From Galeopsis tetrahit (Eukaryota; Streptophyta; Magnoliopsida; Lamiales; Lamiaceae): DNA of 64,000 nt. The notes below the pieces were generated by a model, which was not told the DNA's origin, did no database searches, and saw only the letters and a program-made list of their open reading frames with translations. This document shows, one piece after another, positions 9,575 to 20,982 of this stretch. How positions within the stretch are numbered: the first letter of the stretch is position 1; each line of letters opens with the position of its first letter. The stretch covers positions 69,394,265 to 69,458,264 of the forward strand of contig OY776121.1 in NCBI GenBank assembly GCA_963675135.1, given 5' to 3'. A program made the translations under genes and the position numbers.

Positions 9575-10918
9575 TGATACACGTGTTATGCAACACTAAA
9601 TAAACAACCGCAAGTATACGGCGTCTATCGTAGCGTGATAAGCACGAGGTCGATCCCACGAGAAGGTTAAAGTATAAAAGTGGAGTTTGCTAGTCGAATT
9701 CTAAGTAGATGTGATCGAAATTTTGAATAAAATGTTTTACTCTAAAGTTACCTACCAAGTGTCACGAATAAGCAACAAAGAGCAAAGATAAAATCGATCA
9801 AATGGCATACAAATCACAAAACGAAAGTAAAATGGATGTAAACTCAAAGAGAAAAGGTGGGTTCCAAGGCAATTGTAGTATTTAGACGTCCGTTTATAAG
9901 AGTTATCTCGTTTAAATGGCCATTAAGGTTATCTCAAATAGGGTGATCACACAAGAAGAACTAATCGATCTCTCGATACAAATTAATCCAAAGACGCAAT
10001 GTAATATAAGCTCGTATGTCTACATCACAAACATTACACCATCTAAAATAGCTCCTAAGACCATTCGATTCCCTCTCCGATAATTAATCCTCTCTCGAGA
10101 TCATAATAATACCGGGTTGCACATTCGCATACGATTAAATGGAATAAATCTCTCGATACTACCCCAATTAACAATGAATCAAGCAAATCATTATGGCCAC
10201 TAACAACATGCTTTGCAATGGATAGTTGAATATGCAAATAAGAAATAAACACCAATTAAAGCAAGAATTTACTCATAAACATCAATCCAAATCTCTACAA
10301 TGCCTTAGAACCACAAGTTGTCTAACCAATCAACAACATAATCAAATTAACAAAACCAAATGAAAATAACTAAATAAAAAGAGAGAAAAATAGAAAGCTT
10401 AGTCTAATGGATGGTGTTCTCCTCGTGAGCGGATTCTCCAAACGTATGCCTCCCTCCTTCTTCTTCTTCTTTTTCCTTCTCCCCTCAAAGTATGATTAGA
10501 GGGTTTATTTATAACTTGAAAATTAGGGCTAAAACTTCTAGAAAAAAATATTTCCAAAAATATAATTTCCTTTTCTCTCTTCAATTTCCAAATCTTCTCT
10601 CTTTCCTTTTTCTTCAAATTTCCTTTTCTTCTCTCGGTCACTGGCTTGGGGCTCAAGCTACATATTGCCCCAAATTATTTCCTTGAATAAATTTGACTCG
10701 TTTTACCCACGAACTCGGTTTCTTCCTTCATTGACTTCACTAAAAATTAGGTATGTATTTTTACCTTCCAAAATAGTCATTTTTCCTACAAAAACGACAA
10801 AACACCACCTTTCTCTTATTTTGACCAAAACATCAATAATCGACCAATAAATCAATGAAATCACAATCAAAATGAGCTTCATATGTGCATAAAAAACGTG
10901 TAAATTCCACCCGAATCA
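9575..10918 (-). repeat. 5' LTR (right copy) of the gag-protease retrotransposon
   Basis: 1344 bp, TG...CA ends. It shares the whole sequence of 3671-5082 apart from the missing two 34-bp units and scattered single-base changes. Confidence 0.93.
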
Positions 10919-11219
10919 GCAGCATTTTTGGTTAATTTTTGTTGTATGTAGTGAGGCAGACGACGAAATCGATCGATTTGGCCAGATTTATTTCAGCTCT
11001 GTTCTCATTTTTGTAATGGAGAATTTTAAATTTTTTGTGTTTAAGAAGATGAAGATGTAGGTTTTGAGTTTTAATATTTTTGTGTTGAAGAAGATGAAGA
11101 CACCGGAATTCTTATCTTCCCCTTCCCTTTGCGGCCGCAACCCCTCCCCTTCATCGCACCCAGCCGCCCACGCACGTCGCCGAAGGTAAGTTTTAGGAAA
11201 ATTAGGGTTTTTAGTAGTT

Positions 11220-11460
11220 CGGGAATTATTTTCGAACATATCGAGTTTGTTTTGGAAAAAATTTCGAACATATTGCGTTTGTTTTGGAAAAATTTCGAAC
11301 AACTTGAGTTTGTTTTGGAAAAAATTTCGAACAAGATGTTCGATTTTTTTTTTCGAACAAATCTAAGTTGTTTTGAAATTTTTTTCGAACATATTGGGTT
11401 TGTTTTGGTAAAATTTTCGAACATCTCAACTTTGTTTTGGTAAAATTTTCGAACATGTTA
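11220..11460. repeat. TTCGAACA tandem array in MULE copy 2
   Basis: Degenerate 40-45-base units with TTCGAACA and TTTGTTTTGGAAAAA, same type as 520-800 in MULE copy 1. ORFs over it in several frames are repeat artefacts. Confidence 0.7.
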
Positions 11461-11720
11461 AGATTTTATTTTTGTTGTTGAAATTTTGAATTTTTAGGAT
11501 TTTTGATGTTTTGGTGTTGATGGTGGGAATCCGGAATGATTCGGATGTGAAATGATGAATCGCGTGTGAACCGGAATAGATGGGTGTACTCATCCGACGT
11601 TTCTTTTTAAACTACAGGAGGGGTAAAAATGTCTTTTCGCACCACTCTTGGGACAAAAAAAATTCTCCGTGGGTGTACTCATAGGAAATCCGGGTGCATT
11701 TAGCCGCACCCTTTTTTATA

Positions 11721-14700
11721 TTCAGAAGCTGTGGGAATTATTTATGGCAGGGTTTGACTATTTATACCTCCATTTTGGAGAAATGCACTTTTTGTCTTAT
11801 AAAATTTATCTAGGATAGATGCACCTCTCTTAAATTGTCTTAAATACCTTTTTGTCTTATAAAATACTTTACTAACTACACTCCACCTTAAAACTCTAAT
11901 TTTTTTCTTCTTCCTCCTTTCGTTTTCTTTACAACATCCGCCTCCCCCTCTTCCTCCTCCATTCTTTCCTCCTTCCCCCATCTAATTTATTTTCTCCACC
12001 CCTCCACCACCGGCCGCCGCCCTCCCATCTCCCTCCCTCCCCGTAACAAAAAAAAAATCTGAAAAAAAAAAATGCCCCCAGCCCACCCACCATCCACCAC
12101 ACCCTGCCCCTGCCTCAGCCTACCCCAACCTCCAAAAAAAAAAAAAACCAGCGCAAGTATGTTATTTTAATTTTTCGATACACCAGGATCGATTATACAT
12201 ATATTTTTTTATCAATCAATTGTTATCGATTTATAAATTTCGATAAATCAGTGTCAATCATATACACTTTCGTCGATAAAACGTTGTCCACGTGAGTGAA
12301 TATGGTGTTGATCGAAATTTATAAAAAAAAAATTCTGTAATTTTTCTATGTATTTTTTTTAAAAAATCAGGATTTTTTTAGTTTGTTGGTTACCGAAAAT
12401 GGTGTGGATGTCTGCCGAAAGTAGTGGTTGAAGGGAAAGATGAAATGAATGTCAATAGTGGTGTGTTCAGTAAAGGGAGTGCATTTAGTAAAGTGTATTT
12501 TAGTGAAGGATATTTTTAATTTTTTACATAATTATTATATTAATTAAATGAAAGGTGGGGTGCATCTCCACAGGGAGGCCGGGTGGGGGGGCGACTTTAT
12601 TGGGCATAATTTAATTTAATTGTTATTTCGTTATTAGATAGATTTTAATTTAGCATTTATAGTTTTTTTGAGAGGTGATACTTTTATTTAATTTAATATT
12701 TTATTATTTATATTTTATGTGTTTGTTTTATTTTATTTTATTAATTTAGTTATGCGCTAAATTTTTATTGTTTTGAGTGTTGAAATTATGTGGATAATTA
12801 GTGAGTTTATGGATTAATTATATTTTTGGCTTATGTCTTGGTTTAATTGTTTATATTGTTGTGATTTGTGTGATTCAATTGATTGATTGATCCTATTAGC
12901 TAGCATTTTCAATTATATTAATTGCAACAAGAGTTGAGTTTGCATGATTGGGGTTTGGGTGTGAGTCTTGATTAATTAATTAATTAAAGTTAAATCAATT
13001 ATATTAATTGCAACAAGAGTTGAGTTTGCATGATTGGGGTTTGGGTGTGAGTCTTGATTAATTAATTAATTAAAGTTAAATAGTAATTAGCTTAACCGAG
13101 AGAGGGTTGATTGCTTAGATCGACAACATTAGACATTAATTGAATATAGGTCGTCTAGGAGATTAGTGAGAGGGCGAGTCGTAAACATTAGTAATCGTGT
13201 TGAAAGTGTTTACAAGTCACTATCCTATGAGCTATAATTGATAATTAGTGCACGTGTTCACTTGAGCCTCACGAGGGATTGTTCTACACATTTATATGTG
13301 ATTACCTTTAGCATAATTCAAGACATTAGGTTTAATTATTGTGATTAGTTTGTTAATTTATAGTTTTAGTTGTTTACTTAGCTTATATAACACCATTTCG
13401 ACGACGTTTAGCTTATATAACACCATTTCGACGTATAATTTTGGGGTGGGGCAAGGGGGTCACTGGGCCCCCCACCCATTTTACAAATTTTTTTTAAAAT
13501 AATTTTTTTAGAAATATTAAATAATAAAAAACAAAATAAAAATTAATTATAATTAATCATATTTAATAGTTATATAACAATTTTTAAGTGTATTAGTAAA
13601 ATATTAGTAGTGCAATTATTACTTTTTCCGTCTTATAAAATATACTTGTTTTGTGTATAATTAAATAACATTTTTTTTTACAAATTTATCTTTCATTATC
13701 ATGAAAGATTGAGGGAAAAAATGAATGAAAGTATAAGAGAGTGGAATAACTTGCTTCAATTAATCAAGAAAAAAAGATGAAAAAAGTATTAAAATAAAAA
13801 TTATAGGAATTTAGGAGAAACGTGGTAAAAATAGCTAAAAATGATGATAAATTTTTAAAACAAGAATTAAGACTAATAGACTAATAGCGTCAATCAATAT
13901 GAATCGATCGAGTGAAGTATATAACAATATAATAATTAAAAGATGCTCGTATATAGACGGTAGATTCATTAGTAATATATTATATGTTTCAAAAAAAATT
14001 ATAGATATTAAAAGCCAAATTTATTATTCATAATTGGGCCCCCCAACTGGTCCTTGGACAATAACTATTAAGTCGTATACTTATCATACTACAATCGAAC
14101 TCAAACGCTTGTGGGGATCGTAATTGTTGTACGAAAAAATGTGTAAAATACGTAACAAATTAAGCAGATATGTTTCTTCCACAAGAGGTAGTTTGTGGAG
14201 GATATATAGTTTAATAGTGACAAGATGAATGAGGGCATTTATAGGGAGGACATCCGTGGGAGTGGTGGTCTCCATGAGTGATGAAGCACGATGGGGACGA
14301 GATCGTGAATCAACGAAGGGGATGAGTTCGGCATATATGAGAGGTTAGGCGACGAAGACTTGGTCGTGTAACGAAAGATAAATATTTAGGGTTTTAGGTG
14401 TTTAGACCGATACCATGTAAAAAAAAGATTTGTATCACAGTTAAAAATGCTAGATGGAGAACTTTGTATTTATAGAAGAGATTACCACAAGATAGGGATT
14501 ACAGAATATTTGAATCTTCAAAATATTTACAAGATAAGATACAACTAATCCCATAAATCTCTCTAAAACTAATTATATTTTGATTGTGTATAAAATATTA
14601 TTGATTATATAAAATAAATAATATTGGATGAAAAACATATTTTTTTAACGTAAGGCTTAGATAGTCATTTCAATAGGACAGATTAAAAAGAACAAATCTT

Positions 14701-15478
14701 ATCAACTCTCTCATGCAAATGATCCTTGACCGACTCGACTATTTTTAATTTTTTTTTTTTCAATTTCATCATTAATTAAGGAATGAAAACTGCATTGAAA
14801 AATAAAATAAAATATATATATACTAAGCTTGCTGAAACTCGCCGAAATATCCTAAAGTGTATATTAATGTCATTTAAAGTGTTCCCTTAAATATTTTTAA
14901 AAAAAAATGTATGCGACAATCTTATATACCCCATAAAATGAGTTTCACCATATAGATATGACCCTACTCAATTAATTACACTTTAAAGTAAAGTGGTGTG
15001 TAAATAATAAAATGAAGTTTTGTACAATATATGTCTAAAGCAAGACTATTAACAAAATTCTCATGATAATCTGGACAAAATTATGTCCCATTGACTACTA
15101 TTAAAAATTAAGTCAACTTTTAAATTAGAGTCAAACAAAGAGCTATACTAGCTTGCCTATATACTGAGTCATGGCACACTTGGTAACGTGCATGACAGAC
15201 TCATCCAATTTGAATCAATATATGAATTGCAAGTCGCTTTATATTAATTTATTTACTAAGTGTAAATTGATTTTAGTCAAACAAGTTGCTTTAGTGTTAA
15301 TTTATATATCCAGTAAACGGTCATATTATTATTATTATTCTTTTACATACATATGTGTATATAATATTTATTAGTTATTACTCCTAGATCCCAATATACA
15401 AATTATTATGAAACCATGCAACCTCAACATAAATTACAAATAATTTGCACCAAGATAATTATATATCAAGATGATTTA
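11721..15478. other. Intergenic DNA without a recognisable gene
   Basis: AT-rich. It includes an 86-bp tandem duplication (12909-13080), a 30-bp tandem duplication (13381-13433) and a near-palindromic GC-rich patch (13440-13485). The part at 12600-13440 has the texture of an old LTR. No frame resembles a protein I know, and the open frames present are short and low in complexity. Confidence 0.5.
12909..13080. repeat. 86-bp exact tandem duplication
   Basis: The block that starts TCAATTATATTAATTGCAAC and ends in AATTAAAGTTAAA occurs twice with a period of 86 bases and no mismatch that I can see. The lack of divergence says the duplication is recent or the result of an assembly slip. Confidence 0.85.
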
Positions 15479-15730
15479 GCGAAGGTAATTTCTTGGGTTT
15501 TTGGTGATTTTGAAAATCGATTTATGAAATCCTGATAAATAGTACTCCTGTAATATGTGTGTTTCTTTTAGATTTTTGGATAGAGAATAATTGAACTTTT
15601 ATGTCAAATTAATGAGTAAGTTTAACAATGGTGATTTTTAAAACCCGATTTTTAAATCTCGAAGTAAAATCATTATAGAATTTTAAAATTCAAATTAAAT
15701 CTGATTGTTAAAATCAAAGTAAACATCACC
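15479..15730. mobile_element. Tourist-like (PIF/Harbinger) MITE
   Basis: Flanked by TTA on both sides (15476-15478 and 15731-15733). Its right end AAAGTAAACATCACC is close to that of the better preserved element at 59055-59440, and internal words (GGTGATTTTGAAA, CCGATTTTTAAATC) are shared. The left end has decayed. 252 bp, no coding capacity. Confidence 0.6.
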
Positions 15731-15952
15731 TTAGCGTTGAATCTAGATATGTAGTCCACGTTAAAAAAAGGAAGATAATATTGAACTTGATATGACTGTT
15801 ATACACATCATATGAATTAATTTAGAGAGGGGCCTTGATATCTTCTTCCTCCACCACAAATTAGTAAACGCATGTCGTTACTTCTCAGAAATTAAATGAT
15901 CGAGCCCCTGTTAACATCAATCTCCCCGGCCATTTTACTGCTTTTTTTTTAA

Positions 15953-16197
15953 GGTAAAGTTACTCGAGTGCATGTTGTGCACCCTAGTCCATGTTACACT
16001 TTTCAGTTACTGACTTACATGATTTTCACTTTTTGGTAAATGGTGTTGCATTTTTCAATTATTACTAAAAATATTATTATACAGTTTAATAATTGAAAAG
16101 TGCAACACCATTTATCAAAAAATGTAAGTCAGTAAACTGAAAAGTGCAACATGAACTAGAGTGCACAACATGCACTCGAGTCCATAGCAGACCAACC
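15953..16197. mobile_element. Fold-back MITE (ACTCGAGTGCATGTTGTGCAC family), copy 1
   Basis: Nearly the whole 245 bp is one long inverted repeat: the left half (CTCGAGTGCATGTTGTGCAC ... TTTTTCAATTATTA) is mirrored in the right half, with the centre near 16078. Similar copies are at 37554-37798, 55373-56460 and, in part, 58720-58965. The left arm lacks about 10 bases of the terminus. T-rich 9-mers flank it (TTTTTTTAA), which is weak evidence for a Mutator-type duplication. Confidence 0.8.
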
Positions 16198-16391
16198 ATT
16201 TTTTTAATAATGTTGTCATGATCTTTAATTTATTTATACATGCACTACTATTCAATACAACTCTCTCCATATTATATATTACTCATATATGTCATGTCAT
16301 GCATGTATTTATATGTCACATTGTCATGGACAAATTAATAGTGATATTGTAATCGTTCAGACGTAGTACGGGCTTTCTAGCTTCTTCTTCT

Positions 16392-16402
16392 TATATATAT
16401 AT
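16392..16402 (+). promoter_or_regulatory. Putative TATA box of the C2-domain gene
   Basis: TATATATATATT lies about 90 bases upstream of the start codon at 16493, after a CTTCTTCTTC pyrimidine patch. The position fits a 5' leader of about 60 bases. Inferred from sequence only. Confidence 0.5.
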
Positions 16403-16492
16403 TCATCTCCTAATTAGGTTTTCTTAATTATACTTATGTATATGAACATAATTTTCTTGAATTAGTGGAGTAATTATCTATATCAAATTAGG

Positions 16493-16969
16493 ATGGAGTG
16501 CAGAGCATTTGAAATAACAATGGTATCAGCAAATAATCTGGAAAAGTTTTATTTCAGATGCTGCAGGTCGAAAGTGTACGCTAGGGTTACGATCGGGGGC
16601 GGGTCTGAGCGGGGCAAACGGACGCATACGGACTACCACGGGGCGGAGAATCCAGCGTGGAATGACACGTTGAAGTACACCTTGAATGAGTCTATGGTAC
16701 AACACTACAACACCATGCTGGTTGTCAAGTTGTTCAGCAGGAGGAAACTTGCGTGTGATAAGTACATCGGTCAAGTTCATACTTCGTTGAAAGAGCTGTT
16801 TGAATATGCGACTTCATCTGGTGGAAGTGCGATTTTAACTTTGCCTGTGCAAAGGGGAAGCGTTGAATCGCAGGGAGCTGTTCGGTTCTCTGTCAGGTTT
16901 GGAGAGAGTGTTTCTGTTGATAAGTTGATGTTAGCAGAAACTGCTGCTGCAGGCTGGACTCAATGCTAG
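16493..16969 (+). CDS. C2-domain protein, SRC2-like
   Basis: A 158-codon single-exon gene. The protein opens MECRAFEITMVSANNLEKF, the first strand of a C2 domain as in the plant SRC2 (soybean regulated by cold 2) family, and continues through KVYARVTI, the NPAWNDTLKYTL segment (about residues 55-66) that ends the typical NPxW block, and LVVKLFSRR. C2 domains bind membranes, often with calcium; this one has few acidic loop residues, so calcium binding is doubtful. The domain fills residues 5-110; the short C-terminal tail lacks the Pro/Tyr/Gly-rich extension found in longer SRC2 proteins. The gene stands alone between MITEs, with a TATA-like box at 16392. Its GC content is well above that of the flanks, which supports a real coding region. 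Confidence 0.85.
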   Translation: MECRAFEITMVSANNLEKFYFRCCRSKVYARVTIGGGSERGKRTHTDYHGAENPAWNDTLKYTLNESMVQHYNTMLVVKLFSRRKLACDKYIGQVHTSLKELFEYATSSGGSAILTLPVQRGSVESQGAVRFSVRFGESVSVDKLMLAETAAAGWTQC

Positions 16970-18447
16970 TTTTTTTCTTTTAGTTTGTGTGTGTGTGGTA
17001 TTTTAATTCTCGTTGTTAAATGGTTAAATACTTGTGTGAACTAATGTTACTGTTATACATATAAAATGTCACTGTTGTATATGCATATTGACGTACTATC
17101 ACTGTTTACAAAAATGCTTACTTTTTTTTAAACAGTGACACTTTATATGTATAATAGTGATAATTTGTATGCATAGATTCATAGAAGTATTTGTAATTTG
17201 TTTTAGATATTTACTTTTCTTAAATTTGGAACCCAAAGCAAATTGAATTTGACGTGTTTCTTGTATTTATGAGATTGGTTGTAATCAAATTAAATCGTGT
17301 TTTTTATTTTTCTCACATTAGTAATGATGCAATATTGTTTGAATTAAATTCAATCTTGTATTTTAGTATTTATAATTCTGTGTATGCAAGATTAAAGTGA
17401 TGGCAATATTTCACAGATATCTGTAATTATCTATTAGCACGGTAGAAATTAATTTATAACATATATGCGTTATGCATGCATTTTTAATTTAATTAATCTT
17501 CTTGGTTGCTTTATTGATTTAAGTCATCTAACTATATTAATTAAGAAATTTATAGCGAGTTATTCTAAAAAAAATAGTGAATTATTTTTCACCTTAAAAC
17601 CTTAATGTATGTAGGGCAATGAGACGGAGTGGATACTTTACCCATACCGCCACAATTTACAAACGAGGTGGGACGACCCATTCTAAATATATATGAAAAC
17701 AATATTATTATAAATTAAATTCTCAATTGAAAACTAAATAGATAATATTAGAATTTAGAAGTATGTTTATAAAAATAATTACATTCCAAAAAATTAAGTT
17801 GATACTTATGAATTTTTAGTTGAATTATCATATTGTATTTCATTGTTATATATATTGACTATATTTATTCTAAAAATATTTATAAAGTTGAATAATTATT
17901 ATGTATATGCAATATATATTAGTACTAGATATGTAAAATATACAAAAATGTTTATATGTATCATACACACATACATGTATATATAAAGTTTAATATTTAA
18001 AATGTGGCATAGGTCTAGAGCATGGGACGGGAGTGATATTCAAATCCGTCCGGTTACACTGAGGGACACGGGAAGAGATAATCCAAACAATACGGGTCAG
18101 GACAACGCGGGTTGACGTTGAAATTGTGAGTAGATGTTGGTATCTTGTATTGATAAAGACATGCTACAAACATTAATATGATTAAATATTATTTCTCGTT
18201 TTAATACTTGATCAATCGCTTTTTGGTCAAATATGAGGACAAGAACGGAGGATGGAAGTATCTACAAGTTGGGATTTAATAAAACATGTAGTATTAATGA
18301 AATATTACTAGAGCCATCAAACATAAAAGGGTAGTCGTATATATGGGTCATTTTGAAATTATGAAAATATAATTAATATGCAATATTATTATGTAATTTT
18401 ATAAGTACATACATCCCATAGTTGAAATTGCCACAACTAATCTAATT
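16970..18447. other. Intergenic DNA, nothing recognised
   Basis: AT-rich. The first 250 bases probably include the 3' untranslated region of the C2 gene. No convincing frame, RNA gene or terminal-repeat element was found. Confidence 0.5.
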
Positions 18448-18994
18448 CACTACAAAAGAAACGGTAATTGGTGACGAAATTTTAAAAGGGCGCTCACCGT
18501 TAGGTTACTTGTGGGAGGAGCTATTGCAACCAAGTCTACCCAAAAAAAAATGTTGCAAGGAGCTTCTAAATGGAAGGGATTATGACTATAATAACCCTGA
18601 AATGATTTCCCATTTTTAAAACAAAAAAGCCCCTTTTTGTTTTTTTTTTTTTTTGTCTTCCCAAGGTCTTCCCACCTCCCACCTACCTCCCTCAAAGATT
18701 TCCGACAATGGAAGCTAATTGTAAAATCAATCGCCTCGCCTCGAAGCCTCATAACAAATATGATGATCGACGCAAAATTCGATGACTGTCTCCTTGATTT
18801 TTCTGATTTATGATGGTTCCTTCGAAATCTTTTCAGACCAGGCGACGAAATCCGATGGCCGGCGATATAATTTCGATAAGCAAGGGGGAAAAATTCCGAT
18901 GACCGGCTATATATCTTCGAAAAGGTTATTCATTCTTTTCTGTATTTTTTTCCAACTTGGTTCGACCTTCTTTCAGATACTTCAAAAATTTTAA
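18448..18994. mobile_element. Possible truncated CACTA-type element
   Basis: CACTACAAAAGAAACGG at 18448 looks like a CACTA left end, with GTGACGAAATTTT-type subterminal words behind it and GATGGCCGGCGATAT-type sequence further in. I could not find the matching right end (GTAGTG), so this may be a fragment or a chance match. The end coordinate is arbitrary. Confidence 0.3.
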
Positions 18995-19234
18995 GGTTTT
19001 TTTGGAATAAGATCAATATCTGCATTAAAGATTAGACCTAATTCTTTTGTAAGAGTTTGAAATGTTTAGGTGTTTTAAATGATCTGAAATGTCAAAAAAT
19101 TTAGGTTGATTTTCGTGACTTTTGTAATGAAGTACTTTCCTACAATCTAAACATGAATTTGAATTTCCCAAAAAAACAGAGCATAATATCAAATTTTGTT
19201 TAATTTCATTGATACCCAACATTAATACATTAAT

Positions 19235-20968
19235 TGTTGGGAATAAAATGACATATGTTTTGATTAAATACCAAAACCCCCTGAGACATGCCTAAGTCAA
19301 TTGATTGTGTTCTAAAAATGCTAGAACACATAGCATAAGGCTAGAATGAGAAGCTGATATGTTAGGCAGCTCTTAGATGATTAGATGCACAATGTGAGGG
19401 GAAACCTATGCTTTGAAGATTATCAAGATCAAGTCCCCTCAAGGCTCAAAATTCTAGAACAATCACTAAGGCCAAGCATACTCTATAGAAAACCTAATGT
19501 TCTGATCAGGAGAGTTGTCCAGAGAGGATGTCTCTATGCAAGAACAAGGTTGTAAAGCTCAAAAGGACAAGTTTACTCAAATGCTCTGATCAGGAGAGTT
19601 GTCCAGAAGAGTTGTCTTAGCAGGATTGAACCAGAACAAATGTTCTAATGCTTGAAGGTCAACCATGCTGAAGAAAAAAAAAGACAACTATACCCTAAAA
19701 AGACTTCATTGTATCATGCTGAGATCATTTCCAAGTGAAGCAAAGGGAAAGAGCCAAGTCATCTGAAGAAGAGCAAGCCAACTATGCTGATATGCAAAGT
19801 CTGCTGATAGTGATAAGGAGAGTTGTCCATTTGATAAGGAATGTTGTCCTATCATAGGATCAAACTTCAGAAGCCATGTCCAAGTCTTAACAAGAAGTCA
19901 AACATTGGGAAAAGTGCTGCAGAATGAAGACAAAGTCTTAACAGCCGTTTATTACCCAAATGAGGACATGTCACTATCAAGAATCTGTCTTCCAGTTTGA
20001 AGAACTCAAGGAAGACATTTATAGCAATTTGAGGCTGCCTCTCCAACGGGCAAATCCTCAAATTTGTCTATAAATACAGAAGTGTGAAGACCATTTGAAA
20101 GAATCCAACAGACCTCAAGAGAATCCAACTACTCAAGTATTCTGAACACTCAAGCTTTCAAAGAGACTATCTTAGTCTTCAAACACTTCTTCTAAGCTGA
20201 ACTTACTGTATATCCATACAAAGCTTAGAGAGATATCATAATCCTTATACACTGATCTTCATTGTAAAGGATATCTCATTAGTTGGAACCTTACTTCAAT
20301 CCTTACCTCTTTCAAGTGAGAAAATGAGAAGGTTGTAGTAGTAGAAGTGGTAGGAGCTGACTGTTGAGAGAAGAACAGTTCAGTTCTGAGTTGAGAAGAG
20401 GGTACTAGGACTCTAGACATCCTAGGGATCAATTCACCAAGGAGTGGTGTTATTGATCAAGTGCACCTTGGCACTATAAAACAAGTTAATTCCAAGAGTG
20501 AAGGAATTATCCTGTTCAATCAGGGAAAGTGGATGTAGGAGCTTGAGTCTCTGAACCACTATAAACTCTTGTGTTGATCTGCTTTATAAGTACTTTCATA
20601 CATTCAACACTGCACACAAAACTGATCTTTCAAAGAACCTATATTCAAAGACTGTGCAAAAACTGATTTGGACAAGTTCCCTGAAAACTGGACTGTATTG
20701 AATTGACAAAGTGATTTCAGAAACTAAAGGAGTCTAAACTTAAAGGGCCAACCACTATTCCGCACATATAACTCCCCTAGATAGTTATTCAACTAAGTAC
20801 TCAATAGTACTTAGTAGTTTGATTATCTTAGAAGAGTTAATCATCTTCAGCAGAGTTGTCAAAGACAACCTTGCTGAGCTCTAGTTTGATCAAAAGTTGG
20901 AAAGAATTGCATACAAGTGTATTCCCCCCCCCCCATACACTTGTTATATACTCCTTTCAGGACCAACA
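19235..20968 (+). mobile_element. Solo LTR, 1.7 kb, probably Copia
   Basis: Begins TGTTGGGAATAAAATGAC and ends AGGACCAACA, so the outermost bases TGTTGG/CCAACA are inverted copies. A perfect 5-bp duplication TTAAT flanks it (19230-19234 and 20969-20973). Inside are a TATA-like TCTATAAATACAG near 20068 and, toward the 3' end, GTGGATGTAGGAGCTTGAGTC followed by a CTTGTGTTGATCTG stretch as in long Copia LTRs. No protein frame and no second LTR are present, so the interior was lost by LTR-LTR recombination. Three GGAGAGTTGTCC words and an 11-C run (20924-20934) lie inside. Confidence 0.82.
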
Positions 20969-20982
20969 TTAATAATAGTTGA

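Larger units (their letters stand above)
3671..10918 (-). mobile_element. Gypsy/Athila-like LTR retrotransposon, gag-protease only (non-autonomous)
   Basis: A complete element: two LTRs that each read TGATACACG...CCCGAATCA, a perfect 5-bp target duplication GCAGC on both sides (3666-3670 and 10919-10923), a primer-binding site beside the right LTR and a polypurine tract beside the left LTR. All of these agree with transcription on the minus strand. The interior is only about 4.5 kb. It codes for gag and an aspartic protease, with no reverse transcriptase, RNase H or integrase, so movement would need enzymes from a relative. By eye the two LTRs differ by under about ten substitutions plus one repeat-number change, so the insertion is young. 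Confidence 0.93.
1292..11711. mobile_element. Mutator-type (MULE) element, copy 2, host of nested insertions
   Basis: The ends are GGGTGCGGCTAAAGGCACCC at the left and the near-complement GGGTGCATTTAGCCGCACCC at the right, same family as the copy at 5-1187. The 9-mer TTTTTTATA flanks it exactly on both sides (1283-1291 and 11712-11720), the duplication size expected for Mutator. Without its two insertions (1533-3316 and 3671-10918) the element would be about 1.4 kb. Its own DNA is 1292-1532, 3317-3670 and 10919-11711, with GC-rich exon-like pieces near 1440-1532 and 3317-3440 that could be captured host sequence. No transposase is present. Only 104 bases, with no recognisable feature, separate the two MULE copies. 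Confidence 0.85.

Noticed and set aside
18450..18752. 100-codon minus-strand frame
   Set aside because: No recognisable motif, includes a long A/T run translated as Lys, and overlaps a probable CACTA terminus.
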